From the NCBI GenBank assembly GCA_017417045.1, contig JAFPZZ010000035.1, positions 1 to 64,000 of the forward strand: a stretch of 64,000 nucleotides of DNA. Reading direction: 5' to 3'. The notes beneath the pieces are model-generated. The model had not been told where the DNA came from. It ran no database searches and saw only the letters and a list, made by a program, of their open reading frames with translations. Position 1 is the stretch's first letter; each line of letters begins with the position of its first letter. Below are positions 58,612-64,000 of this stretch, in pieces. Position numbers and translations under genes: made by a program. The DNA comes from Bacillota bacterium. Its GTDB lineage: Bacteria; Bacillota; Clostridia; Peptostreptococcales; Anaerovoracaceae.

Positions 58612-59151
58612 ATGAAGTTTAAGGCTCAGCTTATGTCTCAGGAAGAAATGGACAGGGCTCTTAAACGCATGGCTCATCAGATACTCGAAAAGAACGACGG
58701 CGCGGAAGGCGTCGTGTTCCTCGGTATCAGGAGAAGAGGCGTTCCTCTCGCGAAGAAGCTGTCTGAAAACATCCGGACTATCGAAGGCACCGAGCCTCCC
58801 GTCGGAGAGCTCGACATAACCCTTTACAGGGACGATCTGTCCGAGATCAACCAGGCGGCTGTCATCAGCGAGTCGAAAGTCGATTTCTCCATCGAAAACA
58901 AGATCGTCGTCCTCGTAGATGACGTCATCTACACGGGCCGCACCGCCAGAGCAGCGCTGGATGCCTGCTCGCAGCTCGGAAGAGCCGCGAGGATACAGCT
59001 CGCCGCTCTTATCGACAGAGGGCACAGAGAACTTCCCATAAGGGCTGATTACGTCGGAAAGAACGTCCCGACCTCTAAAGACGAGATAATAAGCGTCATG
59101 GTCGAGGAATTCGACGGACAGACCTGCGTCGAGCTATTCCAGAAAGGTTAA
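58612..59151 (+). CDS. pyrR: PyrR, pyrimidine operon attenuation protein / uracil phosphoribosyltransferase
   Basis: RNA-binding regulator of 179 residues that binds pyr leader RNA when UMP is high and also has weak uracil phosphoribosyltransferase activity. It shows the PRTase type I fold with the PRPP loop [13 protein letters not shown], plus [15 protein letters not shown] and [30 protein letters not shown] precedes ATG 58612. It lies behind its own attenuator, 11 bases before uraA. Confidence 0.96.
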   Translation: MKFKAQLMSQEEMDRALKRMAHQILEKNDGAEGVVFLGIRRRGVPLAKKLSENIRTIEGTEPPVGELDITLYRDDLSEINQAAVISESKVDFSIENKIVVLVDDVIYTGRTARAALDACSQLGRAARIQLAALIDRGHRELPIRADYVGKNVPTSKDEIISVMVEEFDGQTCVELFQKG

Positions 59152-59162
59152 AAGGAGTAAAC

Positions 59163-60494
59163 ATGAAAGAAAATCAGGCGATCTACGATGCCAAGACCCT
59201 TGGCACCTCCAAAATGCTCGTGCTCGGACTTCAGCACATGTTCGCTATGTTCGGAGCCACGGTGCTCGTCCCCACGCTAACGGGTCTCAGCGTCAGCGCC
59301 ACCCTGCTCTTCGCGGGCCTTGCGACGCTATTCTGCCACTTCGTCACCAAGAAGAAGGTCCCAGTATTCCTCGGATCATCCTTCGCTTTCCTCGGCGGAT
59401 ATTTCGCCATAGCCCCTAACGGCGAGAAGGAACTTCTCCCCTATGCCTGCTTCGGCGTAGCCTGCGCGGGCCTCATGTACGTCATACTCTCCGCTGCCGT
59501 CAAGGCCTACGGACAGAAGAAGATCATGAGATTCTTCCCGCCCATCGTTACCGGACCCATCATCATAGCCATAGGCCTCTGCCTCTCCGGTTCCGCCATC
59601 CAGAACTGCCAGGCCAACTGGGGTATCGCCCTCGTAGCCATAGCTGTAGTCATCATCTGCAACATCTGGGGCAAGGGAATGATCAAGATCATCCCCATCC
59701 TCCTCGGCGTGCTCGCCTCCTACCTCGTAGCGGCGCTCACCGGAAACGTCGATTTCACCCCGGTAAAGGAAGCGGCCTGGGTAGGCGTCCCCTTCAAGTT
59801 TGAGAACACCGTATTCGGACTCTTCGCAAGCGGGAACGTCGACGGCGGACTGCTCGCGACCGCGGTGATCACCATACTTCCCATAGCTCTAGCAACCATG
59901 ATGGAGCACATCGGTGACATCTCCGCCATCGGCTCCACCGTCGGAAAGAACTTCATCGAGGACCCGGGCCTTCACAGGACCCTGATCGGAGACGGCGTAG
60001 GAACTACCATCGCCGCCCTCTTCGGAGCTCCCGCAAACACCACCTACGGTGAGAATACCGGCGTGCTCGCGCTCACCAGAGTTTACGATCCGTTTGTCAT
60101 CAGGCTTGCAGCCATCTATGCGATCATCCTCTCCTTCTGCCCGAAGTTTGCAGCGATCATTGAGGTCATGCCCACCGCTACCATCGGCGGAGTCTCCCTC
60201 ATCCTCTACGGAATGATCTCCGCCATCGGCGTCAGGAACATCGTTGAGAACAAGGTAGACTTCTCCGAGAGCAGAAACATCATCATCGCGGCTCTCGCCC
60301 TCGTGCTCGCCATCGGCATCAAGTACGGCGCAGGCGACGCCATCAGCTTCGTGATCGGATCCGTCCACATCAACCTCTCCGGCCTTGCCGTAGCCTCCCT
60401 CACCGCCATCATCCTGAATGCCGTCCTTCCCGGAGGAGACGCTTCCTTCGCGGACAACCCCAAGGACGCCGGCACTCTCGGAAGATACAAGTAG
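59163..60494 (+). CDS. uraA: Uracil permease (NCS2 family)
   Basis: Membrane transporter of 443 residues importing uracil with protons. It has about 14 membrane segments and family motifs LGLQHMFAMFGATVLVP near the N terminus, FFPPIVTGPIIIAIGLCLSG, IALATMMEHIGDISAIG and GAPANTTYGENTGVLALTRVYDP. GTTAAAAGGAGTAAAC precedes ATG 59163. Its cotranscription with pyrR puts uptake under UMP control. Confidence 0.96.
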   Translation: MKENQAIYDAKTLGTSKMLVLGLQHMFAMFGATVLVPTLTGLSVSATLLFAGLATLFCHFVTKKKVPVFLGSSFAFLGGYFAIAPNGEKELLPYACFGVACAGLMYVILSAAVKAYGQKKIMRFFPPIVTGPIIIAIGLCLSGSAIQNCQANWGIALVAIAVVIICNIWGKGMIKIIPILLGVLASYLVAALTGNVDFTPVKEAAWVGVPFKFENTVFGLFASGNVDGGLLATAVITILPIALATMMEHIGDISAIGSTVGKNFIEDPGLHRTLIGDGVGTTIAALFGAPANTTYGENTGVLALTRVYDPFVIRLAAIYAIILSFCPKFAAIIEVMPTATIGGVSLILYGMISAIGVRNIVENKVDFSESRNIIIAALALVLAIGIKYGAGDAISFVIGSVHINLSGLAVASLTAIILNAVLPGGDASFADNPKDAGTLGRYK

Positions 60495-60543
60495 AGAGAT
60501 CTGAGTAAGTCCCTGATACGCGTACATATTTCCATGTCGATAC

Positions 60544-60573
60544 AAATCCCCGCCTGTTCGGCGGGGATTTTTT
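60544..60573 (+). terminator. Terminator after uraA
   Basis: Stem AAATCCCCGCC / GGCGGGGATTT with a five-base loop and TTTTTT. Confidence 0.9.
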
Positions 60574-60680
60574 AGTTTCTGTTGATAATCAATGTCTATG
60601 TGATAGTATTATATACGGACATTGACGTTCACATAAAGCCTTTTAAACTGAATTAAGGCACTTTTTCTAAGGAGAGCCAG

Positions 60681-61883
60681 ATGGATCTGCAGGAGACCCC
60701 AAACAAGCAGGACAAGACCGAGTATTCATACAAAAAGGAGCTTGGACTGGAGACCTTTATATTTCCTTTTATTTTCATAGGATTTTTCGCCCTTTTCGCT
60801 GTAAAGATGGGCCTGGCAAACACGATCAACACTATGAGGAACACGGCCTACAGGCTTCTAATAGACACAGTACTTTATATTACCGCCGTGTGCGTGCTCA
60901 TGGGCGCCATCTCCTCACTGCTCTCCGAGTTTGGCTTCGTCTCGCTGGCGAATCACCTTCTCCAGCCCCTGATGAAGCCTATATACGGACTTCCCGGAGC
61001 GGCTGCCCTGGGCGTCGTGACGACTTTCCTGTCCGATAATCCCGCGATACTGGCCCTTGCCGAGGACAGCCGCTTCAGGCACTATTTCAAAAGATATCAG
61101 TTCCCCGCGCTAACCAATATAGGGACATCCTTCGGCATGGGGCTCATAGTATGCACATATATGTACAGTTTATCTCCCCTCATCGGCTACTCCCTGGGAG
61201 GCGCCGTGATGACTGGGCTGGCAGGAGCCGTGATAGGCAGCATAGTAAGCACCAGGCTTATGCTCGTATTCACTAGAAGATTCTTCGCCGACAGGGCATA
61301 CGAGCTCGAGACCGGCGAAGGCGGCATTGTCGTGCCTGAGAATATGAGGCAGATACGAGAAGGCGGCATAGGAAGCCGCGTGATGGCCTCTGTGCTTGAA
61401 GGCGGACACAGCGGCGTCAGGATGGGTATGAGCATAATCCCCGGGGTGCTCGTCATATGTACCGTCGTGATGATGCTGATCAACGGCCCTTCAGAGAGCG
61501 GCGTCTACACCGGTGCGGCATATGAAGGTATACAGCTGCTCCCCGCCCTTGCCTCGAAGATAGAGTTTATCATCAGGCCTCTCTTCGGCTTCTCCTCCCC
61601 TGAAAGCATAGGCATACCCGTAACGGCGCTCGGCGCCGCCGGTGCGGCACTCAGCCTCACTCAGACGCTCGTCATCAGAGGACTCGCGAACGGAGGCGAT
61701 ATAGCTGTATTCACAGCGATGTGCATGTGCTGGAGCGGATACCTCAGCACTCACGCTTCGATGATGGACAGTCTCAACTGCAAGGAGCTCATCGGCAAAG
61801 CCATACTCAGCCATACGCTCGGCGGTCTTGCCTCCGGAGTCGCCGCACACTGGATATACGTGCTGGCATATGGACTGGCTTAG
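60681..61883 (+). CDS. Nucleoside-recognition (Gate) membrane protein, CD0519/CD1768 type
   Basis: Integral membrane protein of 400 residues with about ten hydrophobic segments. The central part matches the Gate/nucleoside-recognition domain also seen in SpoIIIE-neighbouring spore proteins and transporters: GLPGAAALGVVTTFLSDNPAILALAED, then ALTNIGTSFGMGLIVCTYM and CKELIGKAILSHTLGGLAS. It recalls the Clostridioides CD0519/CD1768 family, whose cargo is unknown. TAAGGAGAGCC precedes ATG 60681. Weak -10-like TATTAT at 60607 is its possible promoter. Confidence 0.75.
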   Translation: MDLQETPNKQDKTEYSYKKELGLETFIFPFIFIGFFALFAVKMGLANTINTMRNTAYRLLIDTVLYITAVCVLMGAISSLLSEFGFVSLANHLLQPLMKPIYGLPGAAALGVVTTFLSDNPAILALAEDSRFRHYFKRYQFPALTNIGTSFGMGLIVCTYMYSLSPLIGYSLGGAVMTGLAGAVIGSIVSTRLMLVFTRRFFADRAYELETGEGGIVVPENMRQIREGGIGSRVMASVLEGGHSGVRMGMSIIPGVLVICTVVMMLINGPSESGVYTGAAYEGIQLLPALASKIEFIIRPLFGFSSPESIGIPVTALGAAGAALSLTQTLVIRGLANGGDIAVFTAMCMCWSGYLSTHASMMDSLNCKELIGKAILSHTLGGLASGVAAHWIYVLAYGLA

Positions 61884-61995
61884 CATCCTTATGGCCTTTG
61901 CTTTAACGCGTTCATGACCGTTTGTTCAGCTTCTGCGATCTTTCAATGACAGATGCTCTGAAAATATCATAATTCCAAAGACTGCACAGCTGTTT

Positions 61996-62022
61996 GCCCC
62001 GCCTCCGCTGCGGGGCTTTTTT
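61996..62022 (+). terminator. Terminator after the Gate protein gene
   Basis: Stem GCCCCGC / GCGGGGC with a seven-base loop and TTTTTT. The gene-free stretch 61884-62274 contains this terminator, an AT-rich spacer, the promoter at 62150 and the structured leader at 62188; nothing else was seen. Confidence 0.9.
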
Positions 62023-62149
62023 GTGTTCTTATCCCTCAAAAAGGGCAAGTATCATCTTTTATTTTGGAGCTATCGATTTTATTAATGAACGATTGTCATT
62101 TCATTCAAATCTTGTTGGCGAAACACATAAATTTTTATAAAAATTTGTC

Positions 62150-62178
62150 TTGACATTCAAGATGAAAAGTCGGAGAAT
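62150..62178 (+). promoter_or_regulatory. Promoter of the transporter at 62275
   Basis: Perfect TTGACA (62150-62155) and GAGAAT (62173-62178) with 17-base spacing. The start would be near 62185, immediately before the first paired element of the leader. Confidence 0.65.
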
Positions 62179-62187
62179 AAACGCATA

Positions 62188-62248
62188 TTTGCATCCGGGC
62201 CAACGGTGTACAGCCCGGGGACGGCAGGAAAAGCTGTCCGAACGCAAA
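62188..62248 (+). ncRNA. Three-way-junction leader RNA, candidate cis-regulator
   Basis: Three perfect helices form a junction: P1 TTTGC (62188-62192) with GCAAA (62244-62248), P2 CCGGGC (62195-62200) with GCCCGG (62213-62218), and P3 GGACGGC (62219-62225) with GCTGTCC (62233-62239, one G-U). P2 and P3 stack without unpaired bases between them. The Shine-Dalgarno AGGAG of the transporter follows about 13 bases after P1. I do not recognise it as any known riboswitch class. Confidence 0.5.
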
Positions 62249-62274
62249 ACTTTAATAGTTAGGAGATTGATAAA

Positions 62275-63459
62275 ATGACTTGGACACCGCTTATGTGCTT
62301 CGCCACGATAGTACTCGTGTACTGCATCGGCGAATATCTGTCCAACCTGACCAAGGGCTTCATATCTTCAATGATATTTGCATCCTTCATAGGCATGGCC
62401 CTCTTCTGGACAGATCTGATCCCTAAGGATATCGCTACCAAATCTCAGCTTTATCCTATGCTCAACGCATTCGTCATCGCTATCCTCATCATCAACATGG
62501 GAACCTCTATCGATCTTGAGCAGTTCATCATGGAGTGGAGGACCGTAGCGACCTGCGTTGCGGGCCTTATAGGACTGGGAGTTCTGGCGTTTACGCTCGG
62601 GACCGCCCTCTTCGGCAGAGAGTATGCCCTCATTGCCGCGCCCCCTATCTCCGGCGGAGCTATCGCGTATAACATCGTTTCCGAAGAAGCTTTGGCCCAC
62701 GGAAGAGGCGATCTTGCAGGCTACGCCTACCTGGTGCTTGCTTATCAGAAGTTCATAGGTATGCCCGTCATCTCCTTCTGCCTCAAGATGGAGCTCAAGA
62801 AGATGAAGGAAAAGAACATGTTTGCCGGTGAGAAGATCGACGCTGCTCCCTTCAAGCTTCCCGAGACCAAGCTCTTCCCCGACTGGCCCAAGACCATGGA
62901 TTCCAACACCTGGAAGTATGGCAGGCTCGGACTCGCGGGCATCTGCGCGTACCTGCTCACCCAGCTCACTGGAGGCGCTCTCAACGTAAACATTTCCTAC
63001 CTGATCATGGGTATACTTCTGAGAAAGATCAACTTCCTCCAGAAGAATTCTCTCCAGGCTGCAGGCGGATACGGCCTCTGCATGATGGCTATGTACGCCA
63101 TGATGTTCAACGGACTCGCGTCCCTGACCCCTGCTGATCTGCTCAGGATGATCCTGCCCATCATCGGCATGCTCGTCATCGGCTCCATCGGCATCGCTAT
63201 CGGATCCGCCATCATCGGCAAGCTCGTAGGATATCCCATCCCCGTAGCCATCGCCTGCGGAATGACCGCCCTTCTCGGATATCCGGGAACCGAGATCATT
63301 TCCAGAGAGGTCTGCGACACCATGGAAGGCTTCACCGACAAGGAGAAGGCCATGGCTCTCGACTTCGTAATGCCCAAGATGATCATAGGCGGCTTCACCA
63401 CTGTTACCGTTGCTTCCGTAGTATTTGCCGGAATCATCGCACCGATGATCTTCGGTTAA
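62275..63459 (+). CDS. Polytopic membrane transporter, GltS-like, substrate unknown
   Basis: Membrane protein of 394 residues with about ten or eleven hydrophobic segments. A Gly/Pro-rich centre AAPPISGGAIAYNIVSEEAL and a C-terminal repeat-like CGMTALLGYPGTEIISREV suggest a secondary transporter with an inverted repeat, recalling the glutamate:Na+ symporter superfamily. I am not sure of the family. A loop of about 60 residues (KKMKEKNMFAGEKID) splits the halves. TTAGGAGATTGATAAA precedes ATG 62275. Similar transporters accompany M20 amidohydrolases in Clostridia, which is suggestive only. Confidence 0.6.
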   Translation: MTWTPLMCFATIVLVYCIGEYLSNLTKGFISSMIFASFIGMALFWTDLIPKDIATKSQLYPMLNAFVIAILIINMGTSIDLEQFIMEWRTVATCVAGLIGLGVLAFTLGTALFGREYALIAAPPISGGAIAYNIVSEEALAHGRGDLAGYAYLVLAYQKFIGMPVISFCLKMELKKMKEKNMFAGEKIDAAPFKLPETKLFPDWPKTMDSNTWKYGRLGLAGICAYLLTQLTGGALNVNISYLIMGILLRKINFLQKNSLQAAGGYGLCMMAMYAMMFNGLASLTPADLLRMILPIIGMLVIGSIGIAIGSAIIGKLVGYPIPVAIACGMTALLGYPGTEIISREVCDTMEGFTDKEKAMALDFVMPKMIIGGFTTVTVASVVFAGIIAPMIFG

Positions 63460-63483
63460 TAGATCCAATAGATCCAAGAATAG

Positions 63484-63521
63484 AAAGATCCCTTCCCTGC
63501 ATGCAGAGAAGGGATCTTTTA
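63484..63521 (+). terminator. Terminator after the transporter
   Basis: Twelve-base stem AAAGATCCCTTC / GAAGGGATCTTT with a 12-base loop and TTTTA. Confidence 0.9.
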
Positions 63522-63532
63522 TCGTCTAGGCA

Positions 63533-63559
63533 AGACCCCGCGTTTGACGCGGGGTCTTT
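63533..63559. terminator. Terminator between the transporter and murA
   Basis: Ten-base stem AGACCCCGCG / CGCGGGGTCT with a five-base loop. It has TTTATG on the plus side; on the minus side it lies 24 bases after the murA stop. Nearly the same stem is used at 4695. Confidence 0.8.
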
Positions 63560-63582
63560 ATGTCGTTATTCGTCTCAGCCTT

Positions 63583-64000
63583 CTAAGCCACGTCCTCGAC
63601 CTTCCTGATCTTTCCGCCTATGGCCGTGAGCTTATCGACGAAGTTCTCGTATCCTCTTTCCACGAGGTGCACGTTCGCAACCTCCGTGTGGCCTTCGGCC
63701 ACGAGGCCAGCCAGCACGAGAGCGGCCCCCGCCCTAAGATCGGTAGCGATCACAGATGCGCCTGAGAGCACGTTCTTGTCTCCCGGAACGTAAGCAGTGC
63801 GGTCCTCGACCCTGATGTTTGCTCCCATCCTGTTGAGCTCGTCAGCGTGCATGAAGCGGTTCTCGAAGACCGTCTCTATGACGGTGCTGCTTCCCTGCAC
63901 CGTTGTAAGGAAAGCCATGAACGGAGCCTGCATGTCGGTCGGAAATCCGGGATAAGGCAGGGTCTTTATATCGGTAGCCCTGAGCTTTTTCAGGTCTCCT
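63583..64000 (-). CDS. murA: UDP-N-acetylglucosamine 1-carboxyvinyltransferase, C-terminal part
   Basis: First committed enzyme of peptidoglycan synthesis. About 139 C-terminal residues are in the window; the 5' part continues beyond 64000. The visible stretch has PTDMQAPFMAF, VIETVFENRFMHADELNRMGANI, TDLRAGAALVLAGLVAEG and HLVERGYENFVDKL, all typical of MurA domain 2. The catalytic Cys lies outside the window. Bacillota often have two MurA copies; which one this is cannot be said. Confidence 0.93.
   Translation of the reverse strand, partial: GDLKKLRATDIKTLPYPGFPTDMQAPFMAFLTTVQGSSTVIETVFENRFMHADELNRMGANIRVEDRTAYVPGDKNVLSGASVIATDLRAGAALVLAGLVAEGHTEVANVHLVERGYENFVDKLTAIGGKIRKVEDVA

Noticed and set aside
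62368..63477. Minus-strand frame of 369 codons opposite the transporter
   Set aside because: Shadow of a strongly hydrophobic reading frame; very acidic and His-rich translation with no start signal.

Overview
The window is bacterial chromosome with dense, ordinary gene spacing, G+C a little above 50 % and strong Shine-Dalgarno sites. The gene families point to a strictly anaerobic member of the Clostridia (Bacillota): an NfnAB electron-bifurcating transhydrogenase, ferredoxin-type aldo/keto reductases, rubredoxin and flavodoxin proteins, a class III fructose bisphosphatase, TypA, a PyrR attenuator and a nucleoside-recognition membrane protein of the kind found in Clostridioides. Several M20 amidohydrolases and peptidases suggest a life on peptides and amino-acid conjugates. 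The genus cannot be decided from the sequence alone. No insertion sequence, prophage or CRISPR array was seen.

Layout. 1-4.8 kb: 5' part of an M20 amidohydrolase, divergent nfnAB, then a MATE exporter. 4.8-9.9 kb: an Fe(III)/sugar-phosphate type ABC importer (lipoprotein, ATPase, fused permease) ending in a HAD phosphatase. 9.9-13.1 kb: an FkbM-type methyltransferase and an orphan PHP-like metallohydrolase, divergent from one very compact shared promoter. 13.1-17.0 kb: a ferrous iron uptake locus (two FeoA, FeoB, a small Cys-rich membrane protein) facing a DtxR-family repressor, with three similar operator-like palindromes. 17-25.9 kb: MATE, iron-sulfur flavodoxin, two tandem AbgB-like amidohydrolases, fluoride channel, pyroglutamyl peptidase, cyclophilin, aldo/keto reductase, FRG protein. 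26-27.7 kb: rubredoxin, flavin reductase-rubredoxin fusion, TetR. 27.9-31.9 kb: an operon making the nickel-pincer cofactor (larE-larB-larC) with an HD hydrolase and a prolyl-tRNA editing protein. 31.9-38.9 kb: SDR, MazG-like, GAPDH, S9 peptidase, AIM24, CDF-like and alpha/beta hydrolase genes. 38.9-41.7 kb: a rearranged patch with a GrpB/sugar-kinase chimera, two membrane proteins of YwaF and Pr6Pr type and gene remnants. 41.7-46.5 kb: rlmD, typA, plsC, tRNA-Leu and bactofilin. 46.5-57 kb: two more MATE exporters, a DUF362/aldo-keto reductase/beta-decarboxylating dehydrogenase cluster, an LtaS-like sulfatase and fbp. 57.1-64 kb: a divergent aroA with a leaderless-type promoter, pyrR-uraA behind a complete PyrR attenuator, a nucleoside-recognition membrane protein, a transporter behind an unassigned structured leader, and the 3' part of murA.

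The best-supported regulatory finds are the PyrR attenuator (58509-58600), the feo operators inside a consensus promoter (16429-16484), the overlapping face-to-face promoters at 10950-10984, and the three-way-junction leader at 62188-62248. No clear new multi-gene system was found; the least explained genes are the PHP-like protein at 11035-13038 and the patch at 38.9-41.7 kb.
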